Shown here: positions 23,603 to 35,689 of the stretch, piece by piece
How the letters are laid out: the number at the start of each line of letters is the position of its first letter
How positions within the stretch are numbered: position 1 is the first letter of the stretch
Source of the DNA: Chloroflexota bacterium
GTDB lineage: Bacteria; Chloroflexota; Anaerolineae; Anaerolineales; Villigracilaceae
Assembly: GCA_016213105.1 (NCBI GenBank)
Contig: JACRBN010000026.1
Location: 620,001 to 684,000 of the forward strand
DNA: 64,000 bases
Direction of reading: 5' to 3'
Notes under the pieces: generated by a model
Told to the model about the DNA's origin: nothing
What the model saw: the letters and a program-made list of their open reading frames with translations, nothing else
Databases searched by the model: none
Program-made: the position numbers and the translations under genes

Positions 23603-25927
23603 ATGGCAAAAGACGCTAATGTTGACAAAATCCGAAAACAGCTCCTCAAGCAATTAGAAAGCGGGGAGGATATTGATTATGGGCGTATTTTAGAATTGTC
23701 TTTGGAATTATCAGAACTTGACGAGGATAATGTTCGATTTTCAGTAGATGCAAGCCACATTAGCCGTTTAGGACGTGAATTGGTCGTCAAAAAAGAAACA
23801 GCTGTATCAGAACTTGTAAAGAATGCTTATGATGCCGATGCAACCGAAGTTACACTTACTTTTGAAGATGCAGATTTAGCGGGTGGGCGTTTGATCATTG
23901 AAGATAATGGGCATGGTATGACCCGCGAACAGTTGATCGCGGGATTCATGAGAATTTCCACAACCGATAAAGTCCATGAACAATATTCTCCAAAATATAA
24001 ACGTCTTAGAGCAGGCAGAAAAGGGATTGGACGATTTGCTGCACATCGTTTAGGCAAAAAATTGAAAGTAGTTACGCAAAATAAACAGAGCACTTTCGCT
24101 TTACAAATAGATATTGATTGGTCGCACTTTGAAGCGGATCAAGATCTTATTATTATTTCCAATCATATTAATGAAATCCCAAAAACGCGCGAAAACGGCA
24201 CAATCATCATTATTGATGATTTAGAAGACGGTTGGACTGTTGCATCTCTTAAGAGCGTTTATAGATACTTGGCAGATTTACTACAACCATTCCCCATTTC
24301 AAAAACACTGGAGACGGATACAAAAGATCCTGGGTTTGCAGTAAAAATACTTCGTAGTCTTAATAATGAAAGTGAAGAAGTTGCCAGCACAGAGAAATTA
24401 GTATTCGAATACGCATTAGCAGAGATAATGGGAAGTGTCGATAAAAAAGGCGAGATAAGATGGTCGATCCAAAGCCAACAATTGGATATTAATGAAAGCA
24501 AAAAGCTAAAAGGAAATAATTTAGAATTGGAATCTAATGGTTTCCAGTTTTTGAAAAACGTTAACTTAAAAGCTTTTTACTACATTTACAACGGCAGGGA
24601 CTCTAACTATCTCCCTGGTCACATTAATACTCTTATTGCTACATTAGCACGAGACAGAGGAGGAATCCGAGTTTACAGAAATGGATTTAGAGTTCTTCCC
24701 TATGGAGAGCGAGAAGATGATTGGCTTAGACTTGATGAAGAATCTGCACGAAGAAGTCTTCTTCCTCCTTATAAGAATCAAAACTTTTTTGGGTTTGTAG
24801 AACTAGTGGACCCCAACGGTGAGGTGTTTGAAGAAACGGCAAGTCGAGAATATTTAATAAATAATCAAGGCTTTCAAGAATTAATAAAGTTTTGCAAAAT
24901 CATCTTAACAGCAGCTATAACTCGCGTAGCAGAAGCTCGTGGTAAAAAAATAAAGCCAACCAAAAGCAATATAACTCCATCTGAACGATTAAGAACTGCT
25001 GTTGACACCATTCGTCGCATAACAGATGAAATAGAGCACTCCTCGAGCAATAAAACCCCAGAGCAAATTACCACACGACAAGTAGAAACAACCAAAGCAA
25101 TTCAAAGTGCAATTCAGGTACTTGAGGAAAGCGTTGGCGCGCAGCAAGATAAAGAAGAAGAATTACTCAATGAAATTTCAATGCTTAGAGTGCTGGCAAG
25201 TTTAGGGCTCTCAATTGGACAATTCAATCACGAAATCCGCAATATGTTTCCAGCATTATTAGCTGATACATATTCGCTTATCCAAGTGACTTCAGGTGAC
25301 TCACATGAAAAGGCTCTACGATTAAAAAAAAATATTCAAAGTTTCAGAACATATACGTCATACTTTGATAAATCTGTGTCTGCAAATGCAAGAAGAGAAA
25401 CTGTTATTCAAGATATAGGGAAAATCTTGCGCTCTTTTTGGGAAGTTGTCACTCCTGCCTGCCAAAGACGAGACATTGAATTTCCCGAACCAACGATTCG
25501 CGAATACGATCTCTTTACTATTCCTATGCACTCATCAGAATGGACATCTATACTTTTCAACCTGTTCACGAATTCACGGAAAGCTATTGCACGGGCGGGG
25601 CATGAAACTGGTAAAATTTTGGTAACCGCAGGACGAGAAAAGGGAAAGATCATTGTCGACTTTGTGGATAATGGCGACGGTATTCTTCCCGAAAATCGTG
25701 AGCGGATTTTTGATGCATTTTTTACAACGTCTTATACAAGCTCGACAGAAGCAGAAGATGAAGATGATGATCTTCTAGGAACAGGTCTTGGGTTAAAGAT
25801 TTTAAAGGACATTGTTACATCATACAACGGAGAAATCAATCTCGTGGGTGCTCCGCGTGGATATGTAACTTGTTTTCGTATCGAAATTCCTGAAGCCAGC
25901 AAGGAACAATTGGAGGCATATGATTAA
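23603..25927 (+). CDS. Dual GHKL ATPase with histidine-kinase H-box
   Basis: 774 aa, no membrane segment. The N-terminal ATPase resembles HSP90/MORC-type GHKL proteins: ELVKNAYDADA with N74, EDNGHGM and GRKGIGRFAAHRLG. A middle region (about 200-450) is unassigned. A coiled stretch leads to FNHEIRNMF, an H-box with candidate phospho-acceptor H543. The C-terminal HATPase has FNLFTNSRKAI (N653/N657), VDNGDGI and GTGLGLKI. It looks like a cytoplasmic kinase whose input is a second ATPase domain. Its stop overlaps the receiver gene by eight bases, so that protein is the obvious phosphate acceptor. Kinase activity is inferred. Confidence 0.85.
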   Translation: MAKDANVDKIRKQLLKQLESGEDIDYGRILELSLELSELDEDNVRFSVDASHISRLGRELVVKKETAVSELVKNAYDADATEVTLTFEDADLAGGRLIIEDNGHGMTREQLIAGFMRISTTDKVHEQYSPKYKRLRAGRKGIGRFAAHRLGKKLKVVTQNKQSTFALQIDIDWSHFEADQDLIIISNHINEIPKTRENGTIIIIDDLEDGWTVASLKSVYRYLADLLQPFPISKTLETDTKDPGFAVKILRSLNNESEEVASTEKLVFEYALAEIMGSVDKKGEIRWSIQSQQLDINESKKLKGNNLELESNGFQFLKNVNLKAFYYIYNGRDSNYLPGHINTLIATLARDRGGIRVYRNGFRVLPYGEREDDWLRLDEESARRSLLPPYKNQNFFGFVELVDPNGEVFEETASREYLINNQGFQELIKFCKIILTAAITRVAEARGKKIKPTKSNITPSERLRTAVDTIRRITDEIEHSSSNKTPEQITTRQVETTKAIQSAIQVLEESVGAQQDKEEELLNEISMLRVLASLGLSIGQFNHEIRNMFPALLADTYSLIQVTSGDSHEKALRLKKNIQSFRTYTSYFDKSVSANARRETVIQDIGKILRSFWEVVTPACQRRDIEFPEPTIREYDLFTIPMHSSEWTSILFNLFTNSRKAIARAGHETGKILVTAGREKGKIIVDFVDNGDGILPENRERIFDAFFTTSYTSSTEAEDEDDDLLGTGLGLKILKDIVTSYNGEINLVGAPRGYVTCFRIEIPEASKEQLEAYD

Positions 25928-27029
25928 GTATCTTTATCTCGATGATGAAGAAGCAACAACTATTAAGCCGTATAGAGACATGGTTGTTGAACATTCTAAA
26001 AATTTGAAAATTGACATTGAGCATCCTGCAACTTTTCAAAATTACTCAGCATTAATAAAGAGATTACAAGAATATCAAGGACTTATTCTTGATTGGCGGC
26101 TGGATGAAATTTCTAGCAAGATTGATAAGAAGAAGGCAGACTTTCGTGCGGCTACACTTGCTCAAGAAATTCGAACTAGAGAGACAGAAAATAAGATTCA
26201 ACCTATGCCTATTGTGGTGTGGTCACAGGAGAATAGGTTAAAAAGATCATATCAAGGCGATTTCACATCTCATGACCTTTTCAATGTGGTCTACAAAAAA
26301 GAGGATGTTGTAGACGAACCCGATGTTGTTCATGACCAATTAATCGCGTTGGCTTTAGGGTATCAATATATTGATAAATTTAAAAGCGCAAAGAGAAAGT
26401 TTGATCTAAGCGAGCTATTGAAAGCAAAAGAACATTATTATGTAGATATAAGAGTGCAAGAATATTTTAGTTCAACTGCTCGTACCGTACATGAAATTGC
26501 TCGTTTTATTCTCCAAGACCTATTACGTAGACCAGGATTGTTGATTGACGAACTTCGTTTGGCTTCGCGGCTTGGTATCAATCAAGACGCATCGAAAGAT
26601 TGGTCTAAAATACTTGGTTTGATTAAAGAATATAAATATTCGGGACCATTTGGCGAAGCCTGGGAAAGATGGTGGGCGTTTGGAGTGGAAAAGGAATGGT
26701 GGATTCCAACAAGCGGTCAAAATTCCCCAATCAGCTTATTGAATGCGAAGGAAAGAGTGGAAATCATAAAGAAGAAAACTGGATTTAGGAATCTGATGGT
26801 GGCTGAGCCGATTTATCCAAAATACCATACTCGTTTCTACACGATATGCGAATATACCAAAAAGCCATTAGACCCGATTGATGGAGTGATTATTGCAGAA
26901 AAAGAGCCTCAGCCTTGGCAGGAAAGAAGGTATATTTCTTTGGACACAGCACTTGAGAGACGTGAAGGATTTGATCCGCATCCGACAGAGCTGGAAAGGC
27001 TCAGAAACTTAAGACGTACAAAGGGGTAA
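25920..27029 (+). CDS. Atypical response regulator with unknown output domain
   Basis: 369 aa. Residues 1-130 form a receiver with the key residues present: D8/D9, phospho-acceptor D58 (LILDWRL), switch S102 (VVWSQ) and K126 (VVYKK). The loop after D58 is longer than usual. Residues about 150-369 have no recognised DNA-binding or enzyme motif; a Trp-rich segment (EAWERWWAF, EKEWW) and a Lys/Glu-rich C-terminus stand out. Co-translated with the GHKL kinase by overlap. The output is probably protein-protein control of the methyltransferase or of the last gene; this is speculation. Confidence 0.78.
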   Translation: MIKYLYLDDEEATTIKPYRDMVVEHSKNLKIDIEHPATFQNYSALIKRLQEYQGLILDWRLDEISSKIDKKKADFRAATLAQEIRTRETENKIQPMPIVVWSQENRLKRSYQGDFTSHDLFNVVYKKEDVVDEPDVVHDQLIALALGYQYIDKFKSAKRKFDLSELLKAKEHYYVDIRVQEYFSSTARTVHEIARFILQDLLRRPGLLIDELRLASRLGINQDASKDWSKILGLIKEYKYSGPFGEAWERWWAFGVEKEWWIPTSGQNSPISLLNAKERVEIIKKKTGFRNLMVAEPIYPKYHTRFYTICEYTKKPLDPIDGVIIAEKEPQPWQERRYISLDTALERREGFDPHPTELERLRNLRRTKG

Positions 27030-27033
27030 ATTT

Positions 27034-27792
27034 ATGCCACCTAGGAAAGATAACTCACCTGTAATTCGGGCAAAAATAGCATCAGGTCTTGGTAATCTTG
27101 CACAGTTACTTGATAAAGAAAAGGTTTTGCGAGATGTAAGACCACTTTACAAAGCGGCTGAAATGTGCAGGAGAAATGATGCCACAAAAGGAATATGGGG
27201 CTATGATGTTGAACCTCTTATATTTCGCGACCTCGGTAAAATAAAAGTCTTTCAAAATGAATTCGATATCAGCAATGCAACAATAACCTTCTCGATGACC
27301 GTAAAAGGAAAGTGTGAGCCAAGTGAAGATGAAGATCCACTAACTGCGCTTGGTTTGCAGATTGTCTTGGAGGGTGCCTATATGGGTGACGATGATGTGA
27401 AGCTTGCATTCAGCGCATGGCATTTAGATCGCCATAACTCGGAAAGCGATTCAGCATTTTTACATCCGCTTTATCATTTATCTTTTGGCGGGATGCATCT
27501 TGAGAGTCAACTAGATAAAAAGAACACAAGTGTCATGTTGGCGGATACCCCTCGTATTGTGCATTTACCGATGGATGCCATTCTGGGTATTGATTTTGTG
27601 CTGACAAACTTTTGGCAAACTTCTGCGTTAGGTTTTCGCAATGAAGGAGCCTATGTAAATTTATTAGCTGAGTCACAAAGAAATCTTTGGAAACCATACT
27701 TCGATACATTGCATGGTTTTTGGCAGCCAAATTCGCGTCAATTAATATGGTCACCCCTCGAAATTATTCCGGAATTAGTGAACAATCGATAA
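27034..27792 (+). CDS. Uncharacterised 252-aa protein, last gene of the cassette
   Basis: 252 aa, starting 4 bases after the receiver stop with AAGGGG upstream. Soluble, mixed alpha/beta. Visible segments: FDISNATITFSMTVKG, LGLQIVLEGAYMGDD, FLHPLYHLSFGGMHLES, then MDAILGIDFVLTNFW. There is no nuclease, protease or membrane motif I can name. AT-rich like its neighbours. Being last in a methyltransferase, kinase and receiver cassette, it is a possible effector or regulator. Confidence 0.75.
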   Translation: MPPRKDNSPVIRAKIASGLGNLAQLLDKEKVLRDVRPLYKAAEMCRRNDATKGIWGYDVEPLIFRDLGKIKVFQNEFDISNATITFSMTVKGKCEPSEDEDPLTALGLQIVLEGAYMGDDDVKLAFSAWHLDRHNSESDSAFLHPLYHLSFGGMHLESQLDKKNTSVMLADTPRIVHLPMDAILGIDFVLTNFWQTSALGFRNEGAYVNLLAESQRNLWKPYFDTLHGFWQPNSRQLIWSPLEIIPELVNNR

Positions 27793-28250
27793 AGATACTC
27801 TGCTCGTGATAGCTAACTTTGATGGAATGGATTTTACTTGTATAACTTTCTATACCATGTAACTATGCTTGAAGTAGATGTCTTAATCATTGGTGCAGGA
27901 AGTGATGACGTGACTGGCGCGTTACGTTTAGTGGAGAATCCGAAGTAACGCGTCACGCTCAATAAACGTATATCTGATCCAACCGACTCAAACGCGGAGC
28001 ACACACAAGACGGAATTATTCATCGCTGTCCCGATGACTGTGTCATTTACTTGTCAAAGACATTCTCTATATGGCCACAGGATTCCGGCGCACGCCTACT
28101 TCACGATCCGAGGCAAAAAAACCTTCGCCCAAACGCCTGCCTGGTTTTTTCTCTGCTGTCAATTTCCCAATCCCTTCTTCTGATACAATACGCCCCGTCT
28201 GGCACGAATAACCACTCTCCAATCTCTACTCCCTACTCTCTGGAACCCCA
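27793..28250. other. Gene-free 3' boundary of the AT-rich island
   Basis: 458 bases with a shift back to GC-rich sequence. A 28-codon frame (27865-27948) encodes VDVLIIGAG, the start of an FAD/NAD-binding Rossmann protein, then stops; it may be a gene scrap. A broken inverted repeat (GCGTTACG near 27919-27926, GTAACGCGTCAC near 27945-27956) lies next to it. TACAAT near 28186 may be the -10 for ettA. Confidence 0.4.
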
Positions 28251-29921
<1,671 letters not shown>

Positions 29922-29928
29922 ATTGTTG

Positions 29929-29954
29929 GGCGGGCCTGGGCGGCCCGCCTTTTT
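29929..29954 (+). terminator. Intrinsic terminator of ettA
   Basis: GGCGGGCC (29929-29936) and GGCCCGCC (29942-29949) with a 5-base loop, then TTTTT. Confidence 0.9.
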
Positions 29955-30065
29955 ATTTCTCCGCGGCGCGAAATCCATTCTGTAGAAGGGTATGTTCTCA
30001 TTCCCCACTGGGTATACTGATGGGCAAAGATCATCGAATTCCCCTGCCAGGAACGGAGGCGCTAC

Positions 30066-31238
30066 ATGAAGCAATTCCTAATCGCAGCGGTCGCGGCAAT
30101 CTTCGTGCTTTCCTCGTGCGGAGGTGCAGCGCCCGTCCCGCCGACGGCGGCGCCGACGGTTACAGTCATCCCGACGGCAGCGGCCAGCCTCCCCCAGCCG
30201 CGCAGCGACTGTGCCAGTCGTTACACCTCCGTCCCTGAAGAGCGGGAAGCCTGGCCGACCGACGGATGGACCATCTCCACTTTGGAGGAGCATTGCCTGG
30301 ATCGCGCCAAGGTGGAAAAGGCCGTCTGGTATTTCGAGCAGGATTACGCCACCAGCAGTCTGTTGATCGTCCGCCACGGGGAACTGGTCTACGAGAAATA
30401 TTTCTTCCCCTTCAACAAGCCCGAACGCCGCGTGGAGATCTATTCGATCACGAAGAGTATTCTCTCCGCCCTGACCGGCATCGCCCTGGATCAGGGCCAG
30501 CTTGATGCGCTCGACCACAAGGTGAGCGAATACTTCCCTGAATATTTTTATCCCACCACCGACCCGCGCATGGAGCAGGTCACGCTGCGTGACCTCCTGA
30601 CCATGTCAGCGGGGTTCGTCTGGCTGGAGGATGGGGAGATCGAAGCACGCTGGATGGAAAGCGGGAACCTGGTGGAGGCGTCCATCAATCTCAAATTTCA
30701 GGATACCCCCGGGCAGGCCTTCAACTACAGCAGCGCCCACACCCAGCTCCTGTCCGCGATCCTGACGGAGAGCGTGGGCGAGTCCCTGCGCGATTATGCC
30801 CAGCGCAATCTGTTTTCGCCGCTCGGCATTCCGTCAAAGGATTGGAATTGGGGCATCGACGACCAGGGATATTATCTCGGCGGCTGGGGCATGAATCTGC
30901 GTCCCCGCGACCTGGCCCGCTTCGGGTATCTCTACCTGAACGAGGGCTATTGGGATGGGGAGCAGGTGGTTTCCAGGGACTGGGTTCGGCAATCCACAAG
31001 CTCACAGATTGCGGTTGCGCCCGGGCTGGAGTACGGTTTTCTGTGGTGGGTTCATCCAGCGGACGGCCTGTCTGTTTTCGAAGGCCGGGGATATGGCGGG
31101 CAAAGCCTGTACGTTGTTCCAGAACTGGACCTGGTCGTGGTGGTCACGGCCAACGTCAGCGGGGAGAATCTGCCCGGTGCGCCCGACCCGGCTCCCATCA
31201 TTTACGAGTGGATCGTCAAGGCGGTAACGGATGAGTGA
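30066..31238 (+). CDS. Serine hydrolase lipoprotein, class C beta-lactamase fold
   Basis: 390 aa with GGAGG before the ATG. Lipobox LSSC, with lipidated C18, follows a hydrophobic leader; a Pro/Thr/Ala linker spans residues 21-45. The catalytic S127-I-T-K130 motif (YSITKSI) and a second motif FNYSSAHT are those of the beta-lactamase/DD-peptidase superfamily, and RGYGGQSLYVVPELDLVVVV is the typical C-terminal strand region. It is anchored outside the membrane. It is more likely an esterase or peptidase than a true beta-lactamase. TATACT about 50 bases upstream is a possible -10. Confidence 0.88.
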   Translation: MKQFLIAAVAAIFVLSSCGGAAPVPPTAAPTVTVIPTAAASLPQPRSDCASRYTSVPEEREAWPTDGWTISTLEEHCLDRAKVEKAVWYFEQDYATSSLLIVRHGELVYEKYFFPFNKPERRVEIYSITKSILSALTGIALDQGQLDALDHKVSEYFPEYFYPTTDPRMEQVTLRDLLTMSAGFVWLEDGEIEARWMESGNLVEASINLKFQDTPGQAFNYSSAHTQLLSAILTESVGESLRDYAQRNLFSPLGIPSKDWNWGIDDQGYYLGGWGMNLRPRDLARFGYLYLNEGYWDGEQVVSRDWVRQSTSSQIAVAPGLEYGFLWWVHPADGLSVFEGRGYGGQSLYVVPELDLVVVVTANVSGENLPGAPDPAPIIYEWIVKAVTDE

Positions 31239-31364
31239 GGATGCGGGAGAAGGTTATCTTTCAGTTCCTATTTAGCAGCGTCTTGCATCAGATTGAGCTT
31301 GCAGGCAGTATAATTCGGGGCGTTTCCACTGGTCACTGAACCGACCATTGAACACTGATCCCTT

Positions 31365-33368
<2,004 letters not shown>

Positions 33369-33443
33369 AACTGCGTTCCTGTGGTACCCCATTTCAGCGG
33401 GTGAAAAGCTGAATATTCTGTAATCATCCCAACGGAGGCCTGA

Positions 33444-33584
33444 ATGGATGTTGCCAGGGTATGTCCCAAATGCAGCGGCTTGAGCCTCCGCATTACAATT
33501 CCCTTACTTTGCCCTTTGTCGCCTGAAAACCGGGCGGAGACGGTTAAAATAGCCCTGTTCTCAATTTTCAAGGAGTTGCTATGA
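33444..33584 (+). CDS. Possible 46-aa protein with CPKC motif
   Basis: ATG 33444 is preceded by GGAGG at 5 bases. The 46 codons end at a TGA that overlaps the next gene start (ATGA), which suggests coupling. The N-terminus has RVCPKCSG, half of a zinc ribbon, and a later lone Cys. The same DNA carries a TAAAAT that could be the -10 of the next gene, so this may be leader sequence. Confidence 0.3.
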   Translation: MDVARVCPKCSGLSLRITIPLLCPLSPENRAETVKIALFSIFKELL

Positions 33585-33988
33585 CCTCGCGGACCACAAA
33601 ACTTTTGGGGATGTATCTTGTCCTGGCCGTCCTGATCGGGTTGTCGGTGGCGCATATCATTCCCTCGATTCTGGCCGTGCCGCTGTTCCTGGTGGTGCTG
33701 ATCGTCATGATGGGATTCATCGTCACGCCCTACGTCCCGCCGCTGTGGGCCAGGCGCGTGGCCAGGGACGGAAAAAAAGCCAGGGCTACCGTCCTGGCGA
33801 ACGAGTTCACCCGCGCAGGCGGCACAGACATGTGGGTGGCCATCCCGGTGGAGGTCAAACCCATCGACGCGCCCGCCTTCAAAACCGATATGCGCTGCAA
33901 GGTCTCTCAGGCGAAAAAATTGGCGGTGGGCAGTTCGGTGCCTGTGCGCTGTGACCCCGGCAGGAAACTGGCGCTGCTGGCTGAATAA
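33581..33988 (+). CDS. Small membrane protein, unknown function
   Basis: 135 aa with AAGGAG upstream. Two adjacent membrane helices (residues about 9-28 and 31-52) are followed by a soluble C-terminal domain of about 75 residues (KARATVLANEF, then VGSSVPVRCDPG) that looks like a small beta barrel as in DUF3592-like proteins. The C-terminal domain probably faces the cytoplasm or the outside depending on topology, which I cannot fix. A terminator follows directly. Confidence 0.75.
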   Translation: MTSRTTKLLGMYLVLAVLIGLSVAHIIPSILAVPLFLVVLIVMMGFIVTPYVPPLWARRVARDGKKARATVLANEFTRAGGTDMWVAIPVEVKPIDAPAFKTDMRCKVSQAKKLAVGSSVPVRCDPGRKLALLAE

Positions 33989-34003
33989 GTCCCCGTGAAA
34001 TCG

Positions 34004-34037
34004 AACGGGCGGTCCATCCTGGATCGCCCGTTTTTTT
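34004..34037 (+). terminator. Intrinsic terminator
   Basis: AACGGGCGGTCC (34004-34015) pairs with GGATCGCCCGTT (34021-34032, one wobble), then a T-run of seven. Confidence 0.9.
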
Positions 34038-34106
34038 ATTTGGGATCTTGCGATCCTGGCGGATTTGCAATCCGCCAGCCGGCAGGGGGCCGCGCCACGC
34101 ACTGGC

Positions 34107-35039
34107 CTATTTGTCGTAAACGTCGTGCATCGAGATCTCGTCGTCGCTGGGTTCGAGGTGCGTGTAGATAATCGTTTCGGGCAGGATCTTGCGGATATCG
34201 CCCTCGAAGTCTTCGGCGACGTGATGCGCGTCATGCACCGTCCACTCGCCGGGCACCAGCACGTGCACCGAGACGAAGCGCCGCGCCGCCGACTGGCGGG
34301 TGCGCAGGGCGTGGAATTCCACGCCGCGCGGGCGGTACTGGGCCATGACGCTCTCGATCTGTTTCTGCTCTTCGGCGGGCAGGGACGCGTCCATCAATCC
34401 CTCCACCGAGCGGCGAATGAGTTGATACGCGGTCCAGATGATGTTCAAGCCGACGGCGATGGCGATCAGCGGGTCGAGCACCAGCCAGCCTGTCAGCGCC
34501 ACCACGCCGATGCCCCCCACCACCCCCACCGAAGTCCACACGTCGGTCATCAGGTGATGGGAGTCGGCTTCGAGCGTGATCGAGTTATTCTTCCTCCCCG
34601 CCCGCAGCAGGATTTGCGCCACTGCCAGGTTGATTAGCGAGGCCCCCACCGACACCGCCAGGCCAAGCCCCACCTGATCCAGTTCCTTCGGGTGGAGCAG
34701 CCGCCCGGCCGCCGTCCAGATGATGCTGCCTGCCGCGACGAGAATCAAAATCCCCTCGACCACGCTGGCGAAATATTCCGCCTTGCTGTGGCCGTACATG
34801 TGACTCTCGTCCGCGGGGCGCGCGGCAACGGTCAGCATGGCCAGCGCCATGATTGCCGCCGCGAGGTTCACGCCCGACTCGATGGCATCCGAAAGCAGGC
34901 CGACCGAGCCGGTCAGCAGGTACGCGCCCGATTTAAGTCCAATCGTCAATATTGCCGCGCCGATGGACAGCCACGCGAAGCGCGTCAACGAGGCGCGGTT
35001 GGTGACGATGTCGAGATTCATTTCCTGTTTATGAGACAT
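34107..35039 (-). CDS. Cation diffusion facilitator (CDF) metal transporter
   Basis: 310 aa. Six membrane helices; helix 2 has LLSDAIES and helix 5 HHLMTDVWTS, the paired metal site of CDF proteins (D/H with HxxxD). The C-terminal cytoplasmic domain (about 215-310) is the ferredoxin-like metal-sensing dimerisation domain with His/Asp-rich VHDAHHVAEDFEGD. It exports Zn, Fe or Mn using the proton gradient. The Ser-Asp in helix 2 does not by itself settle the metal. Confidence 0.9.
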   Translation of the reverse strand: MSHKQEMNLDIVTNRASLTRFAWLSIGAAILTIGLKSGAYLLTGSVGLLSDAIESGVNLAAAIMALAMLTVAARPADESHMYGHSKAEYFASVVEGILILVAAGSIIWTAAGRLLHPKELDQVGLGLAVSVGASLINLAVAQILLRAGRKNNSITLEADSHHLMTDVWTSVGVVGGIGVVALTGWLVLDPLIAIAVGLNIIWTAYQLIRRSVEGLMDASLPAEEQKQIESVMAQYRPRGVEFHALRTRQSAARRFVSVHVLVPGEWTVHDAHHVAEDFEGDIRKILPETIIYTHLEPSDDEISMHDVYDK

Positions 35040-35090
35040 GGGCTGGATGATACATCCGCGCGCCCGATTTGCACAGGGACGGCCGGCCTG

Positions 35091-35426
35091 TTAGCGTATC
35101 CCCGCTGCGATGGTGCCGACGATGAGAGCCAGGAAGGAGAGGCCCCCGCCGGCCACGGTCCCAGCCGTCACGGCCAGCGCGACCGACAGGAACTTGTTCC
35201 AATTGAGCTTGGCGATGAACAAGCCGGTCAGCCGCCAGGCCAGGATCGCGGCCAGGATCAGCCCCGTTCCCTGGCAGACCAGCGAGATGCCCAGGGCCGA
35301 CATCCCCTGGCGTTCGCTGGCGCCGTTAAGCAGGAGCATTTGTGTAAACGTTAAAACCAGGGCGGTGATCCCCAGCAGGACAACGGTCAGGACGGTGGCA
35401 ATGACGGCGGGTGTTTTGTTGGACAT
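35091..35426 (-). CDS. Small membrane protein, unknown function
   Basis: 111 aa with three hydrophobic helices (about 8-34, 43-66 and 80-108). No conserved motif that I recognise. It is 51 bases upstream of the CDF gene on the same strand and could share its transcript. Confidence 0.65.
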   Translation of the reverse strand: MSNKTPAVIATVLTVVLLGITALVLTFTQMLLLNGASERQGMSALGISLVCQGTGLILAAILAWRLTGLFIAKLNWNKFLSVALAVTAGTVAGGGLSFLALIVGTIAAGIR

Positions 35427-35582
35427 GCTGCTTCTCCGACAGTAAATTTGTCCCCGCAGTATATCAAAGTGGGAACCTGTTTGCGACCCTTCCCACCTGC
35501 GGTATCCGACGATGCGATGAACTCGCTATTCTCTCTACCAACTTTCAGCGTTGCCGACAGGAATGATCTCCCAATTCCCCCT

Positions 35583-35660
35583 GGGCAGGGAGCGCGAGAC
35601 GATCACTGACAAAGCGTAATCGAGGTGCGCCTGCTGCGTCTCGCAGTCGATGTCTGTTTT
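35583..35660 (-). pseudogene. Short fragment resembling gyrase A / ParC N-terminus
   Basis: The minus-strand peptide AHLDYALSVIVSRSLP matches the highly conserved YLDYAMSVIVxRALPD region that starts GyrA/ParC proteins, preceded by DIDCETQQ as in that family. The match stops at LP, where GyrA would continue DxRDGLKPV. It is about 26 codons in a gene-free stretch rich in repeats, so it is a scrap, not a gene. Confidence 0.5.
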
Positions 35661-35689
35661 GCAGATCGAGAGGGGGATCATACAACTCC

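Noticed and set aside
21919-27792. BREX, DISARM or a type II restriction system
   Set aside because: No PglZ, BrxC, DrmA/B helicase or nuclease; only a methyltransferase with unrelated signalling genes.
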